This document shows positions 28,059-38,282 of a stretch of 64,000 nt of DNA, one piece after another (the stretch's first letter is position 1; each line of letters begins with the position of its first letter). The translations under genes were made by a program, and so were the position numbers. The notes beneath the pieces were generated by a model. That model was not told the DNA's origin. It saw nothing but the letters and a program-made list of their open reading frames with translations, and did no database searches. This DNA is from Holacanthus passer (Eukaryota > Chordata > Actinopteri > Pomacanthidae): contig JAFREQ010000034.1 in assembly GCA_025331565.1 (NCBI GenBank), positions 2,852,001-2,916,000 of the forward strand. Direction: 5' to 3'.

Positions 28059-31000
28059 GCACATTTACCACCTACCTCCCTGGCAGTTGTGTGGACTGCT
28101 CCCTCCTGGCCATGCCAGCTCGCTGACACTTACAGATTAGCGCAGGACAAAAAAGAAAAAGAGGGCGTCCGTCTCTTAGTTACAGGCCTAAACTAGAATA
28201 CATGGGGCCGGGGTAATTACCGCCTGGTGAAGCTAACCGCCCAAAGATTTCCAGCCCTCTCGGCTGTTTACAGCCACCGACTACCGTTTAATCACTGACT
28301 CTTTAATCTAATAAATCACAGCTGGGGAAAATAATCACTGTATCTTCCCTCTCTGGGGTTGGGGTGGGGGGACCCCTGTGCTCTTGAGGGGGGGCATTGT
28401 CGGCAAGCGTTTGCAGTGTTGAACAAGCGCAGGGCAGTCATGCTGCATGCATAATGTTGTCTTCATTTGTTACTTATGATAAACGTTCTCGCACCGGGCA
28501 CAAAGTGCAATTTTTCAAAACCCATTTTTTTGTGTTTCGTCTTAACTACACACAGAAAGTCTGCCTTTAGGAAAAGTATTGCTTTGTGGAAGCTTCCATG
28601 TGTGGCATTTAATGTACTTATGGTACATCATTTTATGCTCTCTAGCTTTGTTACTGTGTAAATATCATTTCTGCACCGGACAAAGATAAATATTAGTATC
28701 ACTTTAGAGGCAGAGACATTACTTAAAAAATATTGATGGTCGTCCGAAGGGTTTGCTTATTTACCAGGGAAGAAGGTATCAACCTGTTTTTGTGTCCGCC
28801 CACATCAGGCTCATGAAGGATGGGCTGCTGGACTTGTGTGCTCATCAGGGAGAGACAGCTGGCTAATCAGGGCCTGATCCATAGACCTTGAGTATCGCCA
28901 AATTTATTATTGTGGCAGGACAATGAGGGCACACTCATGCAATTACAGACCCAACCAATATTGGCTAGAAATTATTGAAAAAAAACAGCAAGTAATGCAA
29001 ACAGGCAGTTTTTTTTTTTTTAAGAAAATAAATGGGCAACCGCAGCTTTGTCAAATGCTAATTAACATGTGAGCCAGAAGGTGACTGAAGAAGAAGTAGC
29101 TGATTTGTTAGACATAACTCTTAATATTTATTTGTTTTAATAACTTTTAGTAAATCTAAAACGCGTAAATAGTTTTTTAAAAAAGTAATTCGTCATGTTT
29201 CAGCTGGGTTGTCCATAAAATCCTCCCAGTACTGCATATGCCCCAGTTTACTCCCATTTTATAAGCAACCATATGGTTTATTGGTGCATCAGGGAAATGG
29301 GGCTGCCAAACCTCCAACGCTTTGCTGACCTCTGTGGCCATGATAACAATTGGATAGTGTGAATAGGAATTTCTCGATTGGTGCTGCTTTGCATTAAAGC
29401 CACAACTAACCAATATGACTAATACTGATGAGTTTCTGGACGCCTTGAAATTTCTTATCTTCTCTCACAACACTTCAAAAACAGAAAGATTATCGATTGG
29501 ATTTGAAGTTTAAACAATAAGATTTTTGATATCAAGCCTTCAGTGTGGCAGCTACAAATATTAAGAGCAGTCTGTTAAACATTGGAACAGCTTGATAACA
29601 GATGACGTGAAGTGGTTAAGTTGTGGAATTATGAACAAATGAACAGCAGTCAGCAGGTTCAGTTAAGAAATCTACACTGACTGAAGTGTCAACAAGTGGT
29701 GCACACTGAGCCGTTTTCTTATCCTTCAGGGTTAAAATCAGGTCCAAACCATGACACATCCACACTGGCACTAACCTACAGATAATACACAACATTTTAT
29801 ATTTTTTAATGTGGAGCCAGTCAGCTGACACAAAAACCTGGATTGTTTTATTCCTTTTTCGGTCGGCCTACTTTTGTGGACTGTAGCACCTAATTGTACA
29901 CACTGAAGCTGAGTAATGCACAGAAAAAAAAAAAAGAATAATTGTATTGGATTGGACTGTATTATCAAAGACTGAGTTTAAAAGTCCTCGGATTGGGATG
30001 AGAAAACTTAATAAGGACAAGTAGTGATTTTGGAATTTCATTCTCAAGTAGCTTTGCTCACTACAGTTTTCAGATTTAGACATCTTGTCAGTTAATTGTG
30101 TAAAGTTCCATACATATTTCTGCTGATGTTGTCGGGTTAAAAAAAGTTTCACATGCACTCCAGTGAACCTTTCCCATCGTCCCTCTGCTGGCTTGAGGAC
30201 TCTCCTCCTGAATATGTTGGCCTCGGTATCTTGGCACCTTGGCACATGTCTTACCGCTGGCTTTCCATCGGCTACATTAGCAGGGACAGATAGAACTGGA
30301 GTGTCTTGAAGGAGGCCGCCTGTTGAATGTCTTCCCACCCTCTCCTTTTCTCTGGGACCCTCTGCGGGCCCTCCCTGTGTTCCCTGCCCAGCCCCAGCCC
30401 CCGCCAGGGGAGAGAGCGGAGCAGGAAGGGCCCGATAGCCAGCCAGACCGCTCCTCTGCCGAAGGAGCCTTATCTCAGAACTGCACACAGTGCACTGAGC
30501 GCATCCTTTTCCTGGGGTTCTGGGTCCTGGAGGAGGAGGAGGGGGAGGAGTAGACATGGCTGGATATAGGTGTGTTCTCCAACCCTCCACTCCTCAACCC
30601 CACAGTGTTGTAGCCTGGGACTGACTTTTCCAATCATTCTTCCAGCAGTCATGTAAACTGATTTTATACATAAGAAACTGGCTGTCGCTTCTTGAGCTGT
30701 AGGTTTAAAAGACTGGTCCCTTCTATTATAGGAAATAACTGTTCATAATTGGGTTATTTAAATAGCAAAGAAATGTTTTGATAAAAGTTTTTCTTACCTT
30801 CACTATTACCTGTATATTAGTCATTTGTTTAGGCTTCACCTAACAACAGTAAAACTAGTAGTACAGTACGAGTAAAGCTAGTCACCGACAAACTGTGAAA
30901 ACGTAGAAATGGACTTTAAATCTCTGCAGGAAAATTAACTCGGTGAAGCTGCTATTGACTCCAAATCCAAGACTTTCTGCAGTTACAGTGATTTTGTTCG

Positions 31001-34000
31001 CTGCAAGGCTTTTCACTGTGAGTCGATGTTGTGACTCTCCAGTTCAGGAATATAAATCAGTGCTGCAGGAATTTTATTTGATATTATGTAATAAATACAA
31101 TAAAACACTCATCGGATTCTTAAAGAAGAAAATGTCACTGGTCTTGAAGAAAAGTCGCTGTAACAGAAAAGCTTTCTCATATATTTGATTAATTTATTGA
31201 TACGACACTCAAAAACGTGAGCTTTTTGTAAATGACTAAATGAATTTAGAAAGCAAGAAAAAAAACTGGGGTTGCAATGCTTACATTTTGATATAAATTA
31301 TTATTAACAATAAAATGTTTTTTTTTTTGAAAGCCTTATTTTGAGACTGTTGTATTGTTAAAATATAAAGCTTGTCTCAAGATGCATTCAGGTGTGATCA
31401 GCTCATGCCTGCTGTATACTCTGTGCTCTGGCCCTCACACAGAAGTGGTGACTGATAATAACACGCCAGAGAAAATAACACACACCTGGAAATAGAGAAA
31501 CAAGATCTCAAACATTACTGCCGAGTTGCGTCTTAGTAACATGTTGCCCTCAACAAAAATCTCCAGGGCTCCCGGTGATGCTGACTGGACCTGTAGGTTT
31601 ATATCCATACTGTACGTGTGTGTTTTTGTGAGTGTGTGTGTGTCCAGCGCAGCACTTTCCCTCCTGTCGGATCCGGGTCTAATGGAGATCCCCAGGCAGC
31701 GAGGAACGAACCCCATACCAAGCTCCAGCCACTTCCCCCTGATGAAGGAGATGTTTCTCTAAGTCACTCTCCTTCTCCTCTTTCTCCCTCGCTCATTCAC
31801 GCTCTGCCTCTCTTGAGAGTAATTTCACAGGCAGCTCTAAAGTGGCCCCCAGCCATCTTCCCAAATCCCAGTTACATGTTGTTTGGCGCTGTCAGCTCTA
31901 AGCCCCATCTCCACTCTCCCAAGCAGAGAGGATGCCATTGTGCAGTAACAGGGAGTATAGATTTTCTCTGGGAAGTTGGAAAGTTTTGTTTAATGGCACC
32001 TCACCTGAAGGGCCTTATCCCCCTTGTTAGAAGTTGGAGGGGGGTTCTTTCTAATCGAGGTCTGAAATGGTGGAAAACTTTGTCGTCTGTTTGAACCACC
32101 TGCCTTGTCATTTAGTCTCAATCATGTGTGTTTGAGGCGTCCTTTTTTGACGTAATGCAATCAACAAAATATGCATGTAACTCATAGTCAAATCATAATT
32201 TTACTTGCATCATTCATAGCCTTGAAATATTTGCAGAGCAGCCATTTCTTACCATATTAATCAATATATTAGGTTGCAAAAAACAATGGTTGTTTCCCTC
32301 ATGGATATATATTGACTTTGAAGAGTGGGTAAAGACTAATAGCATGGAGGTTTCACTGAAGTCCCTGGTGGCTAGTTTATAAGAAATGACAGTTTTAGTA
32401 TATATAGATAAATACAGGTACAGTATACTTCAAGCTCCAGAGGAAGCACAGTGCATATGTAGTTACATCAGCTCCCTGTTCGGATTTACATCCACATTGT
32501 TTCACTCACCCATCAGTTAGCTCGTCTATCTCAATCAGCGCTGACGGTCAAAGCAGCATAATCTGAATGTAAAAGCTTAAAGGCCAAACCGTGAGGTGAC
32601 TGGGCACGACACAGTGTTTTCAATTCAACTCTTAATCTGTAGGGTTAGAAGAATGCCCTCCACTTCACCATCTCTGAGGTAATGCACGGAGCGGCAGTAT
32701 TGTTTAGCGCGATTCTCAGGAGGAGCCTCCGTATTCTTCTGGACAAATCATTATGCATTGAGTAGGCCATTAGGAAAATGAAGACAAATGGGTCACAGGG
32801 GTGAGGTGACAAATTGTTCATGCTGTAGAGTTAAAATCTAGACTGTGTTGTGCCTCACAGTTGTAAAGTTCTCCCTGTTTAATAGTGTAGACTGAAGGTT
32901 GGAGAGATGACCAGTGTGACTCATGTCCACAGACGGGAGAAAGTGTGTGTGTCTTTTACCAAATCACCTTCTGACTGCCTCACTGGAATCAGTAGTTTTT
33001 GCTTCCACTTCCCACAGATGGGTCGTTCTGTGACATAAATCTGTGAATCCGATGTTGAATTGCTTATTGGCAGAGTTGCTTGAACAAACATATATTTCAA
33101 AATACAGTTTTTTAAATTGAACAGCTTCCTCATTGAAGAACAATTAAGACCATGCATCGACAAAAAGACCCTCTCTTGCCATTTCTTGCCCTCTATGTTT
33201 CCTGCCTGTAGTACTTTATGTGACTGATACGAAAAGCATTTTTAAGTCACATTTAATTGTGCGACTTTAATTGTGAGAATTATTTTTAATACATCTGGTG
33301 TAATGAATGGACTATTCATGTAAATATTTCTATACCATTTGAAATTATTTTCCGAAGGTGTTAATGTTTATATTTGATGTGAAGCAGCACCGTGTGAACT
33401 GTACACCGTCAACATTTCTGGTTTATTTATTAAAATGAGGGATGTTTTTGGTCAGACTACCTTCACCAGGCAGACGTGCTATTGTTTCACAGTGGAATGA
33501 TTTACTAGTGAGTAGCTGTTAGAGAAGGACCTCAGCGAAGGAGCTGACTGTGCAAGGACACACAGCTGGATGTGTGGCACCGACGTAGTGTTGGAAGAAG
33601 AACATGATAGATGTCAGATGTTTATTTTAAGGTGATCCTTTAACACCTATTGTTGCATCAACATCCTATTTTGGCCTCTTTTCACTCACCAAAATCTGCC
33701 TGGTTAATCTCTGCACGATGATTGACGATCCTCTGTCTGCCATTGTGTGCTGTCTATTTCTGTGTCGATTGTCTAAATGCTATATGAAATCCTAACCCTG
33801 TCCTCTGATTTGTGTGTGTTTTGGTCTAGGAGAGCAACAGCAGTAATTCTCAGGATGAGAAGGAGGAAACTTCTACTCCTGCTGCTTCTGAGCTGGACAC
33901 AGAGTCCATCACCAAGACTGTGACGAGCTCTCTCAGTATGCAGGAGTATTTTGCACAGCGAATGGCTCAGCTGAAAAAGGCTCGTGGACAGGCCCAGAGT

Positions 34001-34549
34001 GTAGCACCCTCAGCGGAGGCGGAGGCCAACGAGACATCGGGTCCATCTGATGAACCCAGTCCCATCGGCAGCAGCAGCGACAACGACTCAGAAGAGCCCA
34101 AGAAGAAAAAGAAGAAGAAGAAGAGCAAAAAGGCCGCAGATGAGCAGGAAGTGGCAGAAGAGAACAGTAGCGCTCCCATCGTAATAGAGGACGAGGAGGA
34201 ACAACAGCAGGAGCGTCCGGGGAAAATGAAGAAGAAGAAGAAGAAGAGGGAAATGGTTGAAAACGAAGGAGCTGCAAATGAGAACTGTAGCTCCACCTCT
34301 GGTGTGGAGCAGAACTGTGAGGAGCTGCCTCCATCCAAGAAGAAGAAGAAGAAGCTTAAAGAACACAGTGAGGAAACCGAGCTACTAAATGGACCAACAG
34401 AGGATCAAACTGTGGAATCTGAGGTTGTTCACAAAAAGAAGAAGAAACACAGAGAGGAGATGGACGATGTTGTAATAGAGGACGAGGAGGAGCTGGTAGA
34501 GAAGAAATCCAAAAAGGACAAGAAAAAGAAAAAGAAACATCAAGAATAG
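15830..34549 (+). CDS. pinx1: PIN2/TERF1-interacting telomerase inhibitor 1 (7 coding exons, 398 aa)
   Basis: PINX1 is a nucleolar G-patch protein that binds TERF1 and telomerase, inhibits telomerase, and takes part in pre-rRNA processing. Exons are 15830-15848, 16439-16548, 16676-16768, 17251-17332, 18084-18173, 22251-22333 and 33830-34549; all junctions are GT-AG and the joined 1197-nt frame is open. The N-terminus reads MSMLAEPRRKQKW, as in vertebrate orthologues. The G-patch (about residues 26-70) includes MGWSKGKGLG, followed by the conserved DNWIAHQDDFNELL, VHYMKFTKGKDLSSR and CIFGKR blocks and a SLSMQEYFAQRMAQLK motif in the last exon. The C-terminus (from about 240) alternates Lys runs with acidic runs, is longer than in human (328 aa in total) and holds two SUMO-interaction-like motifs, IVIEDEEE (276-283) and VVIEDEEE (373-380). 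The first coding exon holds only 19 coding bases. The last intron is 11.5 kb, far larger than the others. No defect was seen. Confidence 0.96.
16769..17250 (+). other. pinx1: pinx1 intron 3
   Basis: AT-rich intron with no coding content. It carries a short copy of a dispersed sequence, GGTGTACCTAATAAACTGGC, around 17103-17131, which recurs at 25598-25626. Confidence 0.8.
17103..17131. repeat. Short dispersed repeat end (copy 1)
   Basis: GGTGTACCTAATAAACTGGC followed by ACTGAGTGT matches the end of the element at 25417-25627 with few differences. This looks like a very short remnant of the same mobile-element family. Confidence 0.5.
17333..18083 (+). other. pinx1: pinx1 intron 4 with a retroelement-tail remnant
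   Basis: No exon is visible between donor GTATGT and acceptor CTATAG. Near its middle (about 17740-17822) it holds a sequence ending TGTGGGACTAATAAAGG and ATCTTATCTTATAT, typical of non-LTR retroelement 3' ends. Confidence 0.75.
17740..17833 (+). mobile_element. Truncated non-LTR retroelement 3' tail
   Basis: The stretch has TTTCCCCATTGTGGGACTAA, then TAAAGG and a TATCTTATC-type simple end. Similar ends occur at 20825-20880 and, partly, at 12884 and 50351. 5'-truncated LINE or SINE insertions of fish show this layout. The exact clade cannot be named by eye. Confidence 0.5.
18439..18462. repeat. (ACAG)n short tandem repeat
   Basis: A run of ACAG units is interrupted by an AGAG unit within pinx1 intron 5. 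Confidence 0.85.
20825..20880 (+). mobile_element. Truncated non-LTR retroelement 3' tail
   Basis: CCCACTGTGGGACGAATAAA followed by a TTATCTCCTCTTATTTTATC-like end resembles the tail at 17785-17833 in the same gene. Both lie in pinx1 introns in the same orientation. Confidence 0.45.
24024..24205. promoter_or_regulatory. CNE-like block with two SOX consensus sites
   Basis: Two perfect ACAATGG sites (24044-24050 and 24189-24195) lie about 145 bases apart, with further CATTGG/CCATTG cores between. The sequence is complex and non-repetitive, unlike the surrounding AT-rich DNA. It could be a SOX-bound enhancer, possibly of sox7 itself. The sites are seen; the role is inference. Confidence 0.3.
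25417..25627. repeat. Dispersed teleost repeat (longer copy)
   Basis: The element runs from GGACAAAAAATTAGAAACTC to GGTGTACCTAATAAAGTGAC, followed by CACTGAGTG. A short remnant of its right end occurs at 17103-17131. It resembles a dispersed repeat I recall from percomorph genomes, but no coding capacity or clear terminal repeat identifies its class. Confidence 0.5.
25990..26350. promoter_or_regulatory. CNE-like GC-rich block in pinx1 intron 6
   Basis: The block is GC-rich and complex (26000-26215), followed by CTCTGATTGGCTAATTAATC (about 26256-26275) with an inverted CCAAT and a TAATTA homeodomain core. It stands out sharply from its flanks and has no coding frame with motifs. An enhancer is the simplest guess. 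Confidence 0.25.
27720..28345. promoter_or_regulatory. CNE-like block around a (CA)n tract
   Basis: Two complex non-repetitive segments, 27720-28000 and 28080-28345, flank a (CA)n microsatellite. Words such as CAGATAACATCTAATTGCC (GATA plus homeodomain cores, near 27893-27911) and GGGGTAATTACCGCC (near 28211) are dense. No coding content was seen. Role inferred from composition only. Confidence 0.25.
28021..28057. repeat. (CA)n microsatellite
   Basis: About 18 uninterrupted CA units in pinx1 intron 6. Confidence 0.95.
28800..28990. promoter_or_regulatory. CNE-like block in pinx1 intron 6
   Basis: Complex sequence with GGACAATGAGG (SOX-like), CATGCAATTACAG and CCAACCAATATTGGC (CCAAT pair as an inverted repeat) in under 100 bases. 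There is no frame with motifs. A candidate enhancer, by inference. Confidence 0.25.
32490..32800. promoter_or_regulatory. CNE-like block in pinx1 intron 6
   Basis: Complex sequence with words such as GTATTGTTTAGCGCGATTC and ACAAATCATTATGCATTGAG (octamer-like ATTATGCAT). It is flanked by AT-rich DNA and has no coding frame. Candidate regulatory DNA; conservation untested. Confidence 0.22.
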
Positions 34550-35615
34550 GGTGGAGTTAATAGAATCGGCCTTTAGTCTGCAGGGGGACTTGGTACTCGT
34601 GTTACCCTGTTATCATAAACATGCTCATGGGGCACACATGAATGGAGTCATTGCCTTCATGAGCAAATCACATGTCTTGTGTACTGTATGTAAAACCTGA
34701 TAAGCTGTTCATAAAGAACACTTGAAGCTACCCAGTAAAACCACTGGGATACACTATTGTTGCAGCAGATGGTAAAATGCCTTGACTTAAAGAAAGAGTT
34801 TAGCCATTTTGAGAAACATGTACTTGCCTCATTGCTGAAAGTTAGATGAGAAACTCGATACCACTCTCATGTCTGTATGGTAAACATGAATTTTTACATT
34901 TTGGCTTTTGTACTGATAAACGAAATGTGTACATTAATGAACTTTAGATGTGCTTGTAGTCTATGTGCTAAGCTAAGTTAACCAGCTGCTGGCTGTGGTG
35001 TCATATTTAATGGACAAATATGAGACTGGACAATCTGCTCCCCATCTCTGGGTTATTTCCCAAAATATTGAACTATTCCTTTAATCTATTAGATGGATCT
35101 ATTTCTCTGTATGTGTCTCCACAATATCTAAATACAGACATCAAAAAGTTGACATACTTTTAGAAACAAACCTGTTTTTCCATCAAATTTAAAAAAAATC
35201 AATCAATGAGTTATTTGTGTTTTGCAAACAAAATATGAAAATGTTTTTTTTTTTTTTAATACCAACCTTTGTATCTTACCATGTTGTATTCAGTAGCATT
35301 ACTATTTATTTAGCAGTATTTCACAGTGGAAATAGCACCGGTTGCAACCATCTCTGTCCAGTTCTTCAGACAGTGGACATCTCTTTGTAAAATGAAACTC
35401 TTCATATTGTTCATTAAAGTGACCCAGAGACATTTTTGTCAGTTTGTACGGACATGAGAAGAACACAGAAATGTGTAGACAAATCTGAATGGATGCATTT
35501 ATGATGTTTTGCTGAAAACTTTTGCCAGATACATTCATGAACTGTAAGATTTTTTTCTTTAGATGCTTTAACATGATGAAATCATTTTTAAATAAATCCA
35601 AATAGTCATGAGTAC
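34550..35615 (+). other. pinx1: pinx1 3' UTR with polyadenylation signal at 35591-35596
   Basis: The stop is TAG at 34547-34549. The best downstream AATAAA is at 35591-35596, followed by a T/G-rich stretch (about 35618-35640), giving a UTR of about 1.05 kb. A 300-base inverted-repeat element occupies 34787-35084 within it. The minus-strand frame 35302-35643 has no motif and is not considered a gene. Confidence 0.6.
34787..35084. mobile_element. MITE-like element flanked by TTAA, inside the pinx1 3' UTR
   Basis: The left end, after TTAA at 34787-34790, reads AGAAAGAGTTTAGCCATTTT. The right end, read on the minus strand after TTAA at 35081-35084, reads AGGAATAGTTCAATATTTTG. The two match as imperfect terminal inverted repeats of about 26 bases. 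The interior (GTTAGATGAGAAACTCGATA, then CCACTCTCATGTCTGTA, and later GCTAAGCTAAGTTAACC) resembles an abundant percomorph repeat. TTAA on both sides suggests piggyBac-type target duplication. No coding capacity, so it is non-autonomous. Confidence 0.65.
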
Positions 35616-37137
35616 ATGTTTGATTGTTTTTTTCTTCTTTCATGTGTTTCAGATGTAGTGAAATGTATGTGAATATAAAGAAAATACAAGAAAGTAGTGA
35701 GGAGAACTAGGTTGACTTCAGTCAGCACTGAGCACCGTATATCATCTGACCAGCTGTGAAGGTAACCTGAAAACAACACCCTTTCCACTTCCAAATGTGA
35801 CGTACAAGGTTACAAAATCATTTCTCTGACTTGACAGATGAAATCTCAACTAGTCAGTCTTGTTCAGCAAAGAGAGCGGGTGGTGTGAGTCAAAGGAGGA
35901 AAAAAAGAAACTGAGCTGTCCAGTCTGAGACGTTAAAAAAAAAACCCAGCAGCATTCCTTGTCACTATTTTGGGTTTGTATGTTAACACTGAACTCTAAT
36001 TGGTTCATTTGTCATCGTGACACTTGTCAACCTGACTATTACTATAAGGTGTGCAGGTGTAAAAGTCATTATCCGCATCAATTCAGTTTATTATGAGACC
36101 CATTAGTCCTTGTAGTATAAGATGGATTAGTAGAAGAAATAGACAAGTACATTTCTTAAGAAACTGAAGTTTTATCTTGGTTAAATTAAAGTTTCTGTGG
36201 AAGCTGCATCATTTTAAAAAAGATATCCTGTTGCAAACAAAACATTTTGTTCTCCAACTGATGCATTTGGAAAAAGGCACAAGGATTTTTCTACTTTTTA
36301 AAATCACATCATAAAAGTCACAGTTTGAATATACTTTACAATTGTACATGTTTACTCATAATGTAGCTGCTCGTGTTTATTATGAAAATTATATCACTGG
36401 AGCATAGAAGCAGGAGAAGTAATAGTGATTAAGTAAAAAGTGATTAAGATTTAGCCTAATAATGCTCAACACTACAAGTCATTCATTCATATGTTTTGGA
36501 TGTACTTAAAATAAGTTATGCTACCATGGTGTAACGTCCCATCACGCAGCACAGACATGGAGACAAACCCCCTCCTCGAGTCTCCAGCAGCCACATGTCT
36601 TTTACACGGAAAGGGTGAACAACAGCAGGCTGATGCAGCTCCCACCCACACAGCATTTATCACAAGAGCTATTAGTCATCTCAGAAACCCCCAAACTCCT
36701 TCTGTGTGCTCGACTCCAAATTGCAAACATGAGGTGAAACTTTTCTCTCACATGTTGCCAGTCTGCTGTCTCGCCATCTACGCTACACACTCCTCCATCG
36801 GTTCATGCTTGTTCTGTTGTGCTGACTTCCCATCAGTGTGGCCCATGTGAGTGCGTCCCTATATATCACTGATGTGCCTGCACAATCTGTGGCTTCAGGT
36901 GCCGTATCCTGTTCCTGTGGGGGGCTTTTCACACAGAGCTGGAGCTGACACTTCAGTTTGACGGGTGGGGGGGTGGTGGCACTGATTACAATTTTAACAT
37001 CCATGTTGCCCGTGGAGGAAGAAAGTTCTTTAATTTCAAGAGTTAAAACCACCAGTTTCTAGTCAGGTTACTCCCCCCTCTATAAATATTACAAACCAAG
37101 ATACTATCTGACCTGTGATCAGTAGCTGCATTTGAGC

Positions 37138-37182
<45 letters not shown>

Positions 37183-37930
37183 GTCCGTCCTTGTGTGTGA
37201 GAGTGTGAGCTACTCCATGGCTGCAGCCCAAGAGTATCCTGTCAACAGGAACTCCTGGATTTGATATGCACCCGCCTCTGGCCACAGAAGGAAACTGATT
37301 TGTTTGTAGTGTGTGTTCAGTGGGGGGTTTATCTCTCCTCTCACCCACAGATGTGATCACAGGTTCCAAAAATTGATCTGCACCCAAAATTTTAAAAAAG
37401 GACTTTTTTTTCCCTTCTGAGGGAGTGTAATTCTGCATTTAGATGCTCAACAGGATTTATGTGAGAATTTAATTTCTGTAGAATGCATGTGTTGGGAAAA
37501 ATAAAAAGGAAAAAGTTCCTCTAAAAATGGGAGTGTTGTGTTTTAATTTGTATGCCAAGACTGTTGGAGTTCAGTGGAAATCTAAAAACACCACTTGGTG
37601 TAATTAGCTGTGTAATGTCATGAGTATACTGCAGAACAGGTTGGATGAGTTTGTCAGGTGACTAAAAAGCAAACAAACAAAAAAAAAAATCAGTTGCCAA
37701 ATCTCTCTCAGTCATCACAGCATTATATAGCCTGTATGTTAAATTATTAGATTTCACTAATATTTACTTTTTTTCTAGTTTGACAAACTTTAGCTGCATG
37801 TGCATTTATAAAAAAAAAAAATTCACCTGCATGAGAAATAACCTGCACACTTATCTTATTTGGATCATTGATGTTATCTGTCAGTGGAAAGTTGTTTTGC
37901 TGTGAGGCCAGTTTAAGTAGTTAGTAGTGT
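35616..37930. other. Intergenic stretch pinx1-sox7
   Basis: No exon was recognised on either strand. The segment 36520-36930 is more complex than its flanks and may be regulatory. (TG)n lies at 37139-37180 and a (CT)n tract closes the region just upstream of the sox7 promoter. Confidence 0.55.
37139..37180. repeat. (TG)n microsatellite
   Basis: About 21 TG units followed by a short CCGT repeat, 0.9 kb upstream of the sox7 TATA box. Confidence 0.95.
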
Positions 37931-37940
37931 TGAAATGCTG

Positions 37941-37968
37941 CTCTCTCTCTCTCTCTCTCTCTCTCTCT
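37941..37968. repeat. (CT)n tract upstream of sox7
   Basis: Fourteen CT units lie about 70 bases before the TATA box. CT/GA tracts next to promoters can bind GAGA-type factors, but this may be a plain microsatellite. Confidence 0.9.
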
Positions 37969-38039
37969 TCATGGACTCAACTCATAACAAGGAGGAGCCC
38001 AGAGTCCTGCGGGGCTTCTCCTGGAACCTGCTCCTCAAA

Positions 38040-38045
38040 TATAAA
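38040..38045 (+). promoter_or_regulatory. sox7: sox7 TATA box
   Basis: TATAAA in the context CTCAAATATAAAGCTCTGCC predicts a start near 38070. The leader from there to the ATG at 38283 contains no other ATG, so translation should start at the annotated codon. The leader includes an A21 tract at 38191-38211. Confidence 0.65.
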
Positions 38046-38190
38046 GCTCTGCCTCCATCCAGCAGGAAAGACTGAGCCATCAGACACAAGGAGGAGCCGC
38101 TGCCTCATCCCCCAAAAAACCTGCACTCACATCTCACTGCAGCCTGCTGGATTTTTCCTCATTTTTATAGTGTTTTTTAAGCTTCTTTTT

Positions 38191-38211
38191 AAAAAAAAAA
38201 AAAAAAAAAAA
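38191..38211 (+). repeat. sox7: Poly(A) tract in the sox7 5' UTR
   Basis: Twenty-one consecutive A bases follow a short T-rich run, 71 bases upstream of the start codon. In the mRNA it would be an internal oligo(A) near the initiation site. It may be an unstable microsatellite of no consequence. Confidence 0.9.
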
Positions 38212-38282
38212 CACCACTTCGACCCAACTTGTCAGAGTCAGTGAGGAGCGCGTGCTGAGCGTGTGGAGGTGAGAGCGCGCAG

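Larger units (their letters stand above)
22334..33829 (+). other. pinx1: pinx1 intron 6 (11.5 kb), likely regulatory reservoir
   Basis: The donor is CAG|GTAAGA and the acceptor TTGGTCTAG|GAG, both in frame with flanking exons. No exon was recognised inside it. The minus-strand frame 29868-30590 (240 codons) is Pro/Arg-rich and then low-complexity and is not supported as a gene. The intron alternates AT-rich DNA with islands of high-complexity sequence (about 24.02-24.21, 25.99-26.35, 27.72-28.34, 28.80-28.99, 30.18-30.60, 31.50-32.05 and 32.49-32.80 kb). These have the look of conserved non-coding elements. Repeats include a dispersed element at 25417-25627 and (CA)n at 28021. Confidence 0.65.

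Noticed and set aside
28350..28400. G-rich stretch as a G-quadruplex
   Set aside because: Three G-runs are close but the fourth is about 20 bases away, so it is weaker than the run at 12564-12589.
29868..30590. 240-codon minus-strand open frame inside pinx1 intron 6
   Set aside because: Its N-terminal half is Pro/Arg/Gly-rich from GC-rich DNA and its end is low-complexity Phe/Ser from AT-rich DNA. There is no domain, no Kozak support and no splice logic, so it is most likely chance over a CNE-like island.
22334..33829. A microRNA such as mir-598 or mir-124, which lie in the same human chromosome band
   Set aside because: I looked for their mature sequences by eye and did not find them; no convincing hairpin was recognised.
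33933..34366. Minus-strand Ser/Phe/Leu-rich frames of 92-133 codons
   Set aside because: They are antisense to the Lys/Glu-rich last exon of pinx1: AAG/GAG/GAA runs read as CTT/CTC/TTC.
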